A stretch of 64,000 nucleotides of DNA, taken from Euglena gracilis. Its lineage: Eukaryota; Euglenida; Euglenophyceae; Euglenales. The notes under the pieces were generated by a model. It had not been told where the DNA came from and made no database searches. It worked only from the letters and a program-made list of their open reading frames with translations. The stretch is from the NCBI GenBank assembly GCA_039621445.1, contig CP154956.1, positions 41,936,437-42,000,436 of the forward strand. The letters run 5' to 3'. The translations under genes and the position numbers were made by a program. Of this stretch, positions 1-11,825 are shown in pieces. The first letter of the stretch is position 1. Each line of letters opens with the position of its first letter.

Positions 1-70
1 GAACAGCACGCCGACACGGGCGACACGCTCGCACGGGCGACGCGCGGGCACGACACGCGCGAGACACGTG

Positions 71-150
71 CGAGCCGTGCCGAGCCGTGCCGAGCCGTGC
101 CGAGCCGTGCCGAGCCGTGCCGAGCCGTGCCGAGCCGTGCCGAGCCGTGC
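71..150. repeat. Decamer tandem repeat
   Basis: Eight perfect head-to-tail copies of cgagccgtgc, with a degenerate ninth copy and degenerate GC-rich copies just before it. There are no spacers, so it is a minisatellite and not a CRISPR array. Confidence 0.95.
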
Positions 151-160
151 CGAGCCGAGC

Positions 161-1016
161 TGGAGGAGCAGTGGCCATCGAGCGGATGGAACACATGAGG
201 TCAATTAGCGCAAGCGTTAGGGGAGCTCAAGACTGTTGATAACGTCGAAGAAGTATGAGATACTGCGCAACAAAACGTGCAATAACAGAATAATGTGTCA
301 AGAACTGTGTTTGGGCCAAGAGTTAGGGGGAGCCCATGGGGCGGGGACCGCGGCGCCGAAGGCGCCGCGGTCGCCCCTGGGCCCCCCTAAAACCTTGGCC
401 CAAAACACTATTCTTGTTTGAAACTGTGTTTTGGGCGAAGATTTAAGACTTTTAAAGTCTCGAAATCGGCCCAAACACGGTTTCAATAAATTAAAATGGC
501 ATAAAAATGACAGAAAGAGAGAGGCCATGGGGAGGAAGAAGTCGCAGGAGGAGGAGGACAAGGATTGGGCAAAGCAGGGGTTCAACCAGCTCACGATGCG
601 CCGAAATGGCCGACAATTGGCCAATAATGGCCCCGAAATGGCCTAATGTGGCACAAAATGAACGAAAATGGACGAGTCAGAATTTGGTTCCTAGAACAAA
701 AATTTCAAAACGACACATCAACTTCACATCAACCTCAACTTCTATCTTCCTGTTCTCTGGAAACTAATGCAACTTTGGTGGAAATCAAGCCTCTTAGGCC
801 TTTCATCCCAGATAGAGAAGAGAAATAGGAGATATAGGAGGTGAAAAAACCAATACCTATTCCTGTACCTATACCTATACCTATATCTGCCTATATCCCT
901 ATTATACCTTCACCACCGCAGGTACTCTTACCATGGGGGGTTGGTACGCCGTGGTGAGGGGTCCGAATAGGGGGGGGAAGGGGGGTCTCGAATGGGGGGG
1001 GGAGGGGTGTACCATG
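161..1016. other. Non-genic stretch with one palindrome and a TATAGG tract
   Basis: I see no supportable gene. The stretch holds a strong palindrome at about 305-405 (arms around a ggcgcc core, flanked by ttgggcc and ggcccaa). It also holds a low-complexity (ctatac)n tract at about 850-905 that has an inverted counterpart at 11203-11268. Short reading frames here overlap on both strands and lack any recognisable domain. Confidence 0.6.
305..405. repeat. Palindromic foldback sequence
   Basis: The sequence from about 325 pairs with that up to about 390 through gggggagccc versus gggccccccc-like arms, with gaccgcggcgcc opposite ggcgccgcggtc at the centre. The outer arms ttgggccaag and cttggcccaa extend the stem. 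It could extrude as a long hairpin. No target duplication was recognised. Confidence 0.7.
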
Positions 1017-1024
1017 GTTGCAAA

Positions 1025-1920
1025 CAGGGTTGGATGGTTAATCAAAAAACGGTTAATCGCTTGTGACCCCCCCCCCCAGTTAATCGATCGTTTGTGGGGG
1101 GGGGGGACAATTAACCATGGTTAATCGAAGAACGGTTAACCGCTTGTGGCCCCCCCAGTTAATCGACCTTTTTTTTTTTGCAGAAATCAAAGATGTCTTG
1201 GGTTTGGGAACATTTCTCTACCCTTTGGGGACTTAGACACCGGGTGAGGGATAGACCTCGTTGTGTGGGTACCACCCCCCCCCCCTTATTGTCCCCCCCC
1301 CCCTTATTGTCCCTGGGCCCCGGCCGACAGGGGGTTTTTTTGGCCCAGCCAATGAAATTCCTTTGGTACCCCCTTATTGTCCCCTCCCCCTTATTGTCCG
1401 GTCGGGCCTCCCGGGGAGAGGTCGGTGGGACAATAAGGGGGGGGGTGGTAATCGAAGTTCCCTTTTGGAAAAGAGGCAATTTTCATCTGCAACACCGAAC
1501 ATAAACCCTTCGAGGAGGGGTGGTAATTGTCATCAGATGAAAGAAGCTCCGACCCCAGTGATTTGCGCAATCGCCTTAGTGGTTGCTCCGTTGATGCGCT
1601 CATGTTTGTGCGAATGAATTTACGCCAACTTGGCTATCTGACCCATTAGACTCGGCAACAGAGATCCGTGTGGTTTTTATTTTTTTCGTTTGTTTGGCTC
1701 ATGATCCATCCAATGAATGAGAGTCTAAGCTCTGGTTTGGGGATGATGTTTTCAGGCACCAATTTGGCAAGGTGCACAACACTTTGAATTTTTTTGTGGC
1801 GGTTAATCGAGATTAATCGAGGGAAAGGCACAGTTAATAATTGGTTAATCGCTTGTTGACCCCCAGTTAACCATGGTTAATCGCTTGACCCCAATAATAA
1901 CGGTTAATTGCCCAACCCTG
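1025..1920. mobile_element. Non-autonomous hAT-type element
   Basis: The element begins CAGGGTTGG and ends with the reverse complement CCAACCCTG. It is flanked on both sides by the identical 8-bp direct repeat GTTGCAAA (1017-1024 and 1921-1928). CAGGG termini with an 8-bp target duplication are the hallmark of the hAT superfamily. Subterminal repeats of GGTTAATCG occur in both halves (about 1040-1150 and 1800-1910). It encodes no transposase. A TA-bounded foldback element (1270-1450) is nested inside. A hAT transposase relic lies at 12144-12975, though nothing shows that it mobilised this copy. Confidence 0.85.
1270..1450. mobile_element. TA-bounded C-tract foldback element, CTTATTGTCC type (nested)
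   Basis: The ends are TACCACCCCC and the inverted GGGGGTGGTA, so TA bounds both sides. Inside, C tracts alternate with the word cttattgtcc, which recurs inverted as ggacaataag. The same word builds the element at 11512-11596. It lies within the hAT-type element at 1025-1920, so it inserted later or travelled as part of it. Confidence 0.75.
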
Positions 1921-1928
1921 GTTGCAAA

Positions 1929-2640
1929 ATCAAAATGTCGCAGGTGGCGTGGCGAGGGGGTCCGGCTAGGGGGGGGGGGAAGGGAAGGGGGGGAAATGGC
2001 GTGGCGAGCCATTTCCCAAGCCTGAAGGTAGAGAACAAGAGTAGGCGAGCCGTTGGTGCACAACCGAAGTTCTGCAAAAACAGAAAATTTGGACCCGGTC
2101 GAAAGTCCCCCCCCCAAAATTGCCGATTCATGGGGACAACAAACACAAAGGCATTCTCAGTAGTGATCCGCCAAGCACTGCTACGGTCACTTGCGGAATA
2201 TTCGACCGGGGAAAATTTATAGGAGGTTAGAAAGCTATAGGAGGTTGGGCAGGGGTGGGGGGGGGGGGTTGGGGGCTCCGCCCCTGAAGGAATTTCATGG
2301 AGAAACTTCACTGGTGAAGTTCACCGGTGAAGTTCGTCCATGTATTTCCAATGAAGAGGGGGGGTGGGGGGGTCCCGCCCGAAAAAACCCAAAGTTCACC
2401 GCCTGATCTCCATAGTATATACAGCCCTGACTTCGGAACCCGGGACCCCCCCTCCCCCCCTTGTTCAGTTCACTTCGGAGGTGAACAGGGGTCCCGAGAC
2501 CCCCCCCGTGTACCTGGGCTCCCTGGGGCATGGTGTTCACCTCCATCGAAGTTCGCTAACCGGCTATTGTTTGGATTGCCTCTTAAGTGTTCTGTAGATG
2601 TTCGATTGACAGAAATTACCAACGCAAAGAGAAATTACAC
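1929..2640. other. Non-genic stretch
   Basis: No gene is recognised. G and C homopolymers dominate. The palindromic word ttcaccggtgaa occurs at about 2317-2336 and a relative near 2467-2487. The same word recurs at about 20137-20160, so it is a dispersed palindrome. Confidence 0.5.
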
Positions 2641-2689
2641 CGAAAATGGGTTCGTTTGACGATGGGGGTGCTACCCCCGTGCCCCCCCC

Positions 2690-3055
2690 CCCCGTGACCC
2701 CCCCGTGACCCCCCCCCCCCGTGACCCGAGAATTGAGCCTTTGATTTTCATACAATGCATCAACCTTCATCACTTCGACCTTTCTTTTCATTCATCATTT
2801 CAGCCTGCTTTTTGATGTAGGTGGCACTTTTTATCGCTTTTCATCAATTTTCTGGTTGAAGCCATCAAAAATTTGCCTTGACATGGTCAAAAAAATGGAA
2901 AGAAATCCCAAGATTTGAGGTGAAAAAATTTTCAACCCAAACAATGGCGCTTTTTTGGCATATGAATTTGACCCAAAATATGTCCCATTGGCAAAAGGGG
3001 AGATTGCGCCAGTAGGAAAGAATTTCATGGCAAAATGGGGGGGAGGGGAAACATC
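2690..3055. repeat. Composite dispersed repeat, copy 1 (blocks B-C-D)
   Basis: Block B is about 2728-2815 (cgtgacccgagaattgagcc onward), block C about 2878-2980 (catggtcaaaaaaatgg onward) and block D about 2979-3052 (tgtcccattggcaaaagg onward). Blocks B and C recur at about 6760-6999, and block D recurs at 9019-9089. This copy preserves the uninterrupted C-D junction acccaaaaTAtgtccc. No coding capacity is evident. Confidence 0.8.
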
Positions 3056-3430
3056 GGGGGTGTGATCCCCGTGTCCCCCCCCCCCGTGTCCCCCCCCCGT
3101 GTCCCCCCCGTGTCCCGCACTTCAGGGGGGTCCCTAGAAGGCGGCCAAGGCAACATACAGCATGAATTTTTAGCTGTTTGGCATCATTTTCCACGGTTTT
3201 TCATGGATTCTCAAGGCCATTTGACTTTCCCCCACCCACAATCCCTTTTTTTTTCACCTAGGATGGCCTGGAGCTTGGCTCGGGGTCAATGCGAAATGAA
3301 TTTTTGGTCCCTCAAAAAGTCGCAAATTTCGTCCCGGAGTCGAAATTAGGTCCTGAAAAGAGGCATGTTTCCCCCGTGTCCCCCCCCCCCGTGTCCCCCC
3401 CCGTGTCCCCCCCGTGTCCCGCCCCACCCC
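3056..3430. repeat. C-tract arrays with CGTGTCCC words
   Basis: Clusters of ccccccgtgtcccc lie at about 3066-3116 and 3367-3420. The related cgtgacccc version is at 2669-2728, 6702-6763 and 9580-9612. The word between C tracts is constant within a cluster. The sequence between these arrays shows no gene. Confidence 0.6.
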
Positions 3431-3465
3431 CATCGAGGAGCCCAAACCGCGGTTATCACCGCAGT

Positions 3466-3733
3466 TAACGTGACCCCCCCCCTATTTGGCCGCCCTCCGG
3501 GCGGCCCGGACCCCCCTTCTGGCCAATTAGGGGTGGGGGACAATTAGGGGGGGGGGTTGCCCCTAACCCCCCCCTAATTGCCCACCTGGGCCCCGTCCTT
3601 CATAGTCGCGAACCCCCGAAAAACACCCGAATAAAGGCATTTTCCCTTGAAATGAGTAACCCCCCCCCCTAATTGGCCACCTGGGCTCTGGCCAATTAGG
3701 GGGGGGGGACAAATAGGGGGGGGGGTCACGTTA
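3466..3733. mobile_element. TA-bounded foldback element, TAACGTGACC / CTATTTGG type
   Basis: The left end is TAACGTGACC followed by a C tract and ctatttggcc. The right end is ccaaatag-like sequence, a G tract and GGTCACGTTA. Internal words ctaattggcc and ggccaattag repeat in both orientations, giving several nested hairpins. A single-copy core (about 3595-3655, including aaaggcattttcccttgaaa) is shared in reverse orientation with 13190-13260. The same termini bound 6998-7208. Confidence 0.8.
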
Positions 3734-3779
3734 CACCGCGGTTACACTGCAGTTACGTGGGCAAGGCGCCTTGCAAAGT

Positions 3780-4160
3780 AGTGGAGGTAGAGTTCAACAT
3801 TCTCTTTCCACTCACACGATCAGCTTGGTTTGAATTCCAACTATCGACAATTGCTCTCTTAAGTTCGTAGTGGTTGCATCCTTTTTCAAAAAATACATAA
3901 GCTTAAAGCGACCCCCCACCAACCCACACATGGGGGGCTGCTGGCCGGCTAGCCGTCCGAGCCGTCCGGACCTCTTCAGCCGGACCAATGCTGGACGCCC
4001 AGCCGTCCGTCCGGACGAAGCATTTTTTCGCCAGCCGTCCGTCAAGCCGGACCAATGTCTGCCTTGCCAGCCGGCCGGACCAAAAAAAATTTTCCTTCCT
4101 TTCCGAAAAGCAGTCACGGCTTCCCTCTACTTGTCGCGTCAAATCAGGAAAAACACGAAG
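3780..4160. other. Non-genic stretch with GCCGTCCG words
   Basis: No gene is seen. The words agccgtccg, ccggacc and gccggcc recur irregularly at about 3935-4085. A (ccgt)n tetranucleotide tract lies further on at about 4405-4433. Confidence 0.45.
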
Positions 4161-4163
4161 TTG

Positions 4164-4234
4164 CCCCCCGGCGGGATTCGAACCCGCGACCTACCGGTCA
4201 CACGCTAACCACACAACCGCTATGCCACGGGGGG
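4164..4234 (-). tRNA. tRNA-like Pol III unit, anticodon arm abnormal (tRNA-derived SINE head or pseudogene)
   Basis: Read on the minus strand, the 71-base unit has a perfect 7-bp acceptor stem (CCCCCCG with CGGGGGG) and a perfect T arm (GCGGG, loop TTCGAAT, CCCGC). Its A box TGGCATAGCGG and B box GGTTCGAATCC match the Pol III consensus. The middle is abnormal: the best anticodon-type fold gives a 7-base loop AGCGTGT, which lacks the U expected at position 33, so no anticodon can be assigned with confidence. No CCA is encoded, as expected for a eukaryote. It could be a degenerate tRNA gene or the head of a tRNA-derived SINE. Confidence 0.6.
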
Positions 4235-4437
4235 TGATATCATTCTCGGAGGATGAGTTGAGTACGCAAGGAGGTCACTGTAGCCACTTGGAAATAATCA
4301 TCTTGAGGTTGAATGATAAATACCACAGAAATAGGCCCGTGCATCACCTCTGATACGAACCTTGCAGTACGGGGCAGCTCAGCGGACATCGTACTGTTGA
4401 TCTGACGTCCGTCCGTCCGTCCGTCCGTCCGCCTCCA

Positions 4438-4755
4438 TGGAAGGTTTCCAGGTCCTGGTAGGAGCCAAAAATGGCAGCTACCCTCCAGGCAACACGGAAC
4501 CCCAAAACGACCACTCTGGGGGAGGGGACACTTTGGAGGGGGGGGGGTCAATTTTTGGGTTTAGGCGCCTTCGGCGCCAAAAGAAAGTGGCCACTTTGAG
4601 GGGGGGTAAACCAAATTTGCCAAAAAAATGGCCACTCTGAGGGGGGGGACACTTGGAGAGGGAGTGAGGGTAATTAGGAGATGGCACCCAATTTAGGAAT
4701 CAAAATTGCCAAAAATGTGTGATAATTCCTAATTGAATGTATTTTTGTTCCCAGA
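4438..4755. repeat. Dispersed repeat, occupied copy
   Basis: The flanks 4438-4478 (atggaaggtttccag onward) and 4671-4755 (taattaggag onward, to ttcctaattg) align with the continuous sequence 20222-20345. This copy is split by the foldback element at 4479-4672, while the other copy is empty. Confidence 0.85.
4479..4672. mobile_element. TA-bounded foldback element, AAAGTGGCC type, with an empty site elsewhere in the window
   Basis: The element begins TACCCTCC and ends GTGAGGGTA. It contains G/C tracts alternating with words such as actctggggg, cactttga and ggccactttg in both orientations. The paralogous locus at 20267-20268 has a single TA exactly where this insert sits (cacctaattagg versus agcTA...TAattagg). 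That demonstrates insertion at TA with TA duplication. The ends TACCCTC and GAGGGTA are shared with 11618-11825 and 15950-16168. Confidence 0.85.
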
Positions 4756-4776
4756 GGTTTTTATATCAAGAAAGAC

Positions 4777-4950
4777 CCCCCCCTACACGGACTTTGTCCT
4801 GAGTCCGGTGGGGGGGGCACGGACTTTGTCCGAAGGACAAAGTCCGTGCCCCCCCCCCCACCGGACTCAGGACAAAGTCCGTGTAGGGGGGGTCTTGTTT
4901 TAAGTCCGTGTACTACCCCCCCCTCCGACTCAGGACAAAGTCGGTGTATC
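4777..4950. repeat. Foldback repeat, GGACTTTGTCC type
   Basis: The words cggactttgtcc and ggacaaagtccg alternate with C or G tracts, forming a near-perfect multi-lobed palindrome centred near 4850. A related copy lies at 5886-6006. The stem also contains gagtcc/ggactc, recalling the acacagact palindromes at 14078-14145 and 16173-16245. Confidence 0.8.
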
Positions 4951-5189
4951 CTAATGAGGAACATTAGTGTCGCTCAGGGTCACTTGTCTTTGTCTTCATA
5001 GCTTCATGTTGCTCGCACAAGTCGTAAACGTCGCTGAGGTTGTCTTGGGACCTTTGCCAACACCCGCAAAGTTGTTGGCAGGGTTGAAGGTGGCAGTTGA
5101 ACCCCAGAACACAGAAACTACGGACACAGAGCTTTTTGGGGATGTTTTCACCCAAACTGTGCCCCAGCCCAGGGCAGCGTCAAAAATCA

Positions 5190-5545
5190 GAAGGGGGGAT
5201 ATACCGCCTCGCCAATTTTCAAAAAGTTTGCGAACTGCGAGGCTATGCCACCACTGATTTGGATGACTACATGGTGGCGTTTGCAAAGTGGGTGATTTCG
5301 GTACAGGCTTTGCATGACACAGAAGCTGAGAAGATTGCGACAAAGGCACAAAGGCAGCTTCCATGTCAACGGGCTGGGGTGCCCATGTACGAATGGGCTC
5401 CGCAAACGTTGACATCGTATGTCAACGCATTGGCTGTGCTATACAAATCAACAAAAACCAAGAATCCCATCGTCCCCAAAGCAAAATGCCATTTTCCAAA
5501 GTTCGTTACATTTGTGAACACAACATCACGGCTAAAAATTTTGGA
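5190..5545 (+). pseudogene. Tyrosine-recombinase-like (Crypton-type) N-terminal domain, relic 1
   Basis: The translated segment contains DLDDYMVAFAKWVISV, then a gap, then WAPQTLTSYVNALAVLYKS and NPIVPKAKCHFPKF. The pattern of a helical segment followed by a W-P-x-TL-x-x-YVNALA helix resembles the core-binding (SAM-like) domain of phage-type integrases and Crypton recombinases. The same stretch recurs diverged at 14306-14860 (minus) and 15725-15905 (plus). No downstream catalytic domain with the R-H-x-x-R...Y signature is visible before the C tract at 5590. The family assignment is inferred from pattern and from the copies resembling each other. Confidence 0.5.
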
Positions 5546-5885
5546 GTTCGATTCCGTTTGTTCTATGCACTTCGATTCAGGCCGTTCTAGGCCCCCCGCC
5601 CCCCCCCCCCCCCGCAACAGTTGGTGTTGTCCTCGTTGCGACGGCCGGGAGATGCCTCCCTTGCCAGCTCGTGTCGAGAACACGAAGCGAAAGCAATGAG
5701 GGGGACACCAACTGTCTGCTACCGTTTTTTCCCCTGGAGACATTCAGTGGCACTACCAGGTTTTTACGGTAGCTGCTCCCTATTCCCTCCCTGACGCGTC
5801 ACAACAGCAAGAGGATAATTGTTCTGGGGCTCCATTCGCATTAGTCCTAGTGGTGGAAACATCAAGGTGGCCATTGGTGGAAATG

Positions 5886-6006
5886 GGGGGGGGTACACCG
5901 GACTCAGGACAAAGTCCGCACCCCCCCCCCCCGGACTTTGTCACCCCTGAGTCCGTCGTAGGGTACACCGACTTTGTCCTGAGTCGGAGGGGGGGGTACA
6001 CGGACT
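5886..6006. repeat. Foldback repeat, GGACTTTGTCC type, second copy
   Basis: The words accggactcagg, cggactttgtc and actttgtcctgagtc alternate with C/G tracts and the word tacac. It is related to 4777-4950. Confidence 0.75.
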
Positions 6007-6034
6007 TAAAAATAGGTTACATGTGACATTGTAC

Positions 6035-6175
6035 CACCACCCCCCCCCCCTAAATGACCCCCCCCCCCCTAGATGACCCCCCCGGTGGGTCAAAATCCAA
6101 GGGGGGGGGGTCGTGGAGCAGAGCCATTTTTCATTGGGAAAGCATCCCCCCCCCCCCCCCCCCCTAGATGACCCT
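6035..6175. repeat. C-tract array with CTAGATGACC words
   Basis: Long C runs (up to about 18) are separated by ctaaatgacc or ctagatgacc at about 6040-6075 and 6146-6172, with a G run and tcgtgg between. It looks like a further subfamily of the C-tract elements. Termini were not resolved. Confidence 0.55.
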
Positions 6176-6234
6176 TTGTTCTCGTTCGGGGTTACGCCGC
6201 GGTTGAAGCAACAGTTAATAGGGTCATTTATTGG

Positions 6235-6999
6235 GCTCCTCCCATGAAAATTTTGTGGAAGAAACCCCCCAAAAACAGAACAGAATTGTCCTCATCCACC
6301 TTCCATTTGGACTCATTTGGACCTTTTTGGCACCCAGCACCCAACGCACCTTCACATCCAAAAATGGCCAAAAATCTTGTCCCCTAAACAAAGTGCCAAA
6401 AATTGGTGCATTTCCACTCCCAAAACGGATTTTTGTCAAAAATGGCCCAAAATGCATCCAAAAAATTGTGACGGTCAAGAAAATCCTAACAAAATTCCCT
6501 TTCAAAAAATGACCAATTTCGGATATAAAAATCACCCAAAATGACCACTTTCGGACAAAAAGTATTTTTTGTTCAAAAATGGCCAAAATGACACTTTTGG
6601 ACCCGAAAATCACCGACTTCAGGATGCCTGCCGCCCTTCTCGTGATGGGATGCAACATCATGGATGCTGCCTCCCGACTACCTCCAGAAGTGGCATACTT
6701 CCCCCGTGACCCCCCCCCCCCCCCCCCCCCCCGTGACCCCCCCCCGTGACCCCCCGTGACCCGAGAATCGAGCCTTCGATTTTCACACAATGCATCAACC
6801 TTCGTTACTTCAGCCTTTCTTTGCATTCATCATTTCAGCCTGCTTTTTGATGCTTGATGGCGGTTTTGGTCGCTTTTCATCAATTTTCCGGCTTGACATG
6901 GTCAAAAAAATGGAAAGAAATCCCAAGATTTGAGGTGAAAAAAGTTTCGACCCAAACAATGGTGTTTTTTTTTTGCTGTTTGAATTTTGACCCAAAATA
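6235..6999. repeat. Composite dispersed repeat, copy 2 left part (blocks A-B-C)
   Basis: Block A (about 6241-6720, from aaaattttgtggaagaaacc to the cgtgacc array) recurs at 9091-9610. Blocks B and C (about 6760-6999) match copy 1 at 2728-2980. The match stops exactly at a TA (6998-6999), where copy 1 continues as TAtgtcccattgg. The missing continuation (block D) is found at 9017-9089, beyond a 2-kb insertion. Confidence 0.8.
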
Positions 7000-7208
7000 A
7001 CGTGACCCCCCCCCCTATATGTCACCCACCCCTAATTGTCGCCCCCCCCCTTGGGGGGGGGGGCCAATTATGGGTGGGGACCCATGGACCCATGGGCATG
7101 TAGGGTTAAGTGAGTACCCCCACCCCTAATTGTCACCCCCCCTAATTGTCGCCAGGGGGGGTCAAAACGCTCCCTGGGGGGTGCCATACAGGGGCGGGGG
7201 TCACGTTA
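6998..7208. mobile_element. TA-bounded foldback element, TAACGTGACC type, second copy
   Basis: It starts TAACGTGACC plus a C tract and ends ggggGTCACGTTA. Internal words ctaattgtc and ccaattatggg alternate with C/G tracts. It has the same termini as 3466-3733. Its left end sits at the TA in the C-D junction of the composite repeat. Confidence 0.75.
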
Positions 7209-9016
<1,808 letters not shown>

Positions 9017-9615
9017 TATGTCCCATTGGCAAAAGGGGAGATTTCGCAAGTAGGAAAGAATTTCATGGCAAAAAGGGGGGGAGAGGAAACGTGAAATTTT
9101 TGTGGAAGAAACAAAAAACAATTGTCCTCACCACACCTTCCATTTGGACAACCAAACCCCTCATTGGCACCCAACGCCCAACGCACCTTCAAACCCAAAA
9201 ATGGCCAGAAATCTTGTGCCCTAAAAAAGTGCCAAAAAATTGGTGCATTTCCACACCCAAAACAAATTTTTTTGGCCATTTGTTTTCAAAAATGCATCCC
9301 AAAAAATGTGACGATCAAGAAAAAAAAACCTAACAAAATTCCCTTTCAAAAAATGAAAAAAATGACCAAATTTGGACATAAAAAATCACCCATAAATGAC
9401 CCCTTTCGGACCAAAAGCACTTTTTTTGTTCAAAAAGGGCCCAAAATGGCCAAAAATAACCACTTTTTGACCCGAAAGTCACCGATTTTTGGATGTGTGC
9501 CGCCCTTCTCATGATGGGATGCAACATCATGGATGCTGCTTCCCGCTATCTCGAAAGTGGCATACTTCCCCCATGACCCCCCCCTCCCGTGACCCCCCCC
9601 CCCGTGACCCGCACC
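9017..9615. repeat. Composite dispersed repeat, copy 2 right part (blocks D-A')
   Basis: Block D (9019-9089, tgtcccattggcaaaagg to gaggaaac) is followed directly by a second block A (9091-9610) that aligns with 6241-6720. Block A therefore flanks B-C-D as a direct repeat of about 480 bases. The arrangement could be a tandem unit (A-B-C-D)n or a terminally repeated element. No coding potential is seen. Confidence 0.75.
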
Positions 9616-11510
9616 ACCCTTGATGACTGTTGTGTGCTCAAAATGACGATTCTATCCTTACCCGGTGTAAAAATTTTGAGATGTTTCTCAATGCAGGAAT
9701 AGAATCGTCATTTTGACCACTGTAAATTCGTCGTCATTTTGGAACAGCGGGATCGTCACTGACAGCCACCCCGGTCAAATGCAGGTTCTTCGTCAAACGA
9801 AAATAATGTGTCATACATACCCGTACGTCTGATAGCCGGAAAGTCAGCGTGGGATGGAGTGGTGGCGTCTGCGGAATAGAATGCACGCAGGATGGTATGT
9901 TCCCCAAGAGGTGCAACCCTCAAGTCGTCCGAAAAAACATTTGCAGACGGAACTGAAAGAAATTTTCCCCCCCCCCCCCGCCCAAAAAAAAAGAAACCCT
10001 TGACACGAAAACTGGTGCCCACCCTGTGGCACCAAAACTGGTTCCCACCTGTGGCACTAAAAGTGTTCCCCAAACTGTCCAAGATTTGGGCCCAAGATGG
10101 GGGGGTCTCAAAAGAACCAGAACGCCAGACAAACAAAGCCCTTTTCAAAACCCTTTTTGCAAAAAAAAAGTGAAAGAACCAAAGCAAAGGCGAAACGTTG
10201 CAACAAAGAAGTCAGCATGCAATTTACAGCAACAGGGTCCTGTGTTTTTTCACAAAACACCACAGGACCCTGACATCTTCACTTCATTACTCTTCTTCTC
10301 TTCTTGGTTCATCTTCTTTTTCTGAACAGTTCAACCTGTGAGCACAAAGATGACAAATGAAAGGCAACCAGATCACATACAATGTGGCACCACCGAAAAA
10401 CATGGCTCAATGGTGATTGGGGGTTCAATTTACAGAATTACAATTTGAAGGAAAGCTAATTGGAAAGAAAGAAAACACAGATTGCAAGGCCAAAATGTCA
10501 CAAAAAACACCAGGCCAAAGACACACAGCTGCAGCTAGTGCTCTGTGAAATGGCAGCAAAAGTTCCAAAACAGTAAAACACGACCAGAAAACCACCAGAA
10601 CGCTCAGAAAATGAAATAAAAACAGAACGCACTGCAGAAGACATGCCACACAAGAGGGTGGGACTCAAAATTGTCACACAGGGGACCAAATTTTGGAAAA
10701 AATGCCACATTTTTGAAAGTGGTCCAGATGCACTGGAAAAGACCAGTACAATCATTCTTCAAAAGACACCTTCAGTTGGGCATACCTGCTTCAAACTTCA
10801 AAAAATCTTGCATCAGTGAATTCCTGGTCCTCCAAATAGCTTGTATCTGAAGTTAGAAGAAAGATAAAACCCATTTCCAAAAGGGAGAAACACCTGTACG
10901 TAAGAAGATTACGAGCGCGAGAACCAAGGCGCTTTGCGTAAATCCTAATCAGTCCGTTCGTCATCCAACTTTATGCTTGTCAGCCTTTTTTTCAAAATGT
11001 CGTCAGGTGAAATTTGCATTCCTGAGATGTTTCTGGCTCTCATTCGGGGCGTCCTGTTTTGAATACACCCCACCCTGCCCCCCACCAAGCGTACTCATGC
11101 AGCCCTGTGTGTGCGGGTTGGAGTGGGTCATCCAGAAAGGGGGTATGAAATTTTTCCTTGGGGTGCTGGGGTCTTTGGTGATTGTGTGACTTTTTCTGTA
11201 AGGGATATAGGGAGATATAGGTATAGGTATAGGTATAGGTTTTCTGACCTCCTATATCCCTATATGTCTCAGATCTTTCTGATGGCCAAAAGAATGTCTC
11301 TCCCCAAGTCTGGCTGGGAGGAAGAATCGAGGAGTTCATGCTCATTTTGAGCCCAGCGGTGCTGTTGGGTGGCTACGATGCAAAATTTGTTATTCAACGT
11401 GGTTTGAGGATGAAGTGGCCATGAGGGTGAATGAGAATTTGGATTCAACCATCTGCCAAGCTACTGTGAAGTCTTTGCAACCCCCATACCTATATGTGGA
11501 CGACCTATAC
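9616..11510. other. Non-genic stretch
   Basis: No gene is recognised. An inverted pair around cgtcattttg and caaaatgacg spans about 9635-9745. A C tract lies near 9967-9981. The phrases gtggcaccaaaactgg and tggcactaaaagtg recur at about 10026-10070 and again near 19575-19610. A (tatagg)n inverted tract is at 11203-11268. Confidence 0.5.
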
Positions 11511-11511
11511 C

Positions 11512-11596
11512 TACCCCCCCCCCCCTTATTGTCCCACCGACCTCCCCCTGGGAGGCCCGACTGGACAATAAGGGGGGGGACAATAAGGGGGGGGTA
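11512..11596. mobile_element. Short TA-bounded foldback element, CTTATTGTCC type
   Basis: The ends are TACCCCCC and GGGGGGTA. The word cttattgtcc after the left C tract is mirrored by ggacaataag twice on the right. It is about 85 bases long and sits in a (tatacc)n context. Same word as in 1270-1450. Confidence 0.7.
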
Positions 11597-11617
11597 TACC
11601 TATACCTATATGCCGCC

Positions 11618-11825
11618 TACCCTCACCCCCCCCCCCTATTTGGCTAATGGCCGGGCTCCTTCGGACCCCCAATTAGCCAATTAGGGGGGGGGAATTAGGG
11701 GGGGGGGTTACCCCGGCCAATGGCCAATAAGCCTTCCCCCCCCCCCTAATTGGCTAATGGACCGTCCAACGGGACCCAATTAGCCAATTAGGGGGGGGGG
11801 GGGCAAATAGGGGGGGGTGAGGGTA
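11618..11825. mobile_element. TA-bounded foldback element, TACCCTCACC / CTATTTGG type
   Basis: The ends are TACCCTCACC plus a C tract, and a G tract plus GGTGAGGGTA. Internal words ctatttggcta, ctaattggcta, tagccaattag and caaatag alternate with C/G tracts. It is a hybrid: the outer ends match 15950-16168 and the inner words match 3466-3733. Confidence 0.8.

Noticed and set aside
71-160. Possible CRISPR array at the left end
   Set aside because: The 10-base copies are contiguous with no spacers, so it is a minisatellite.
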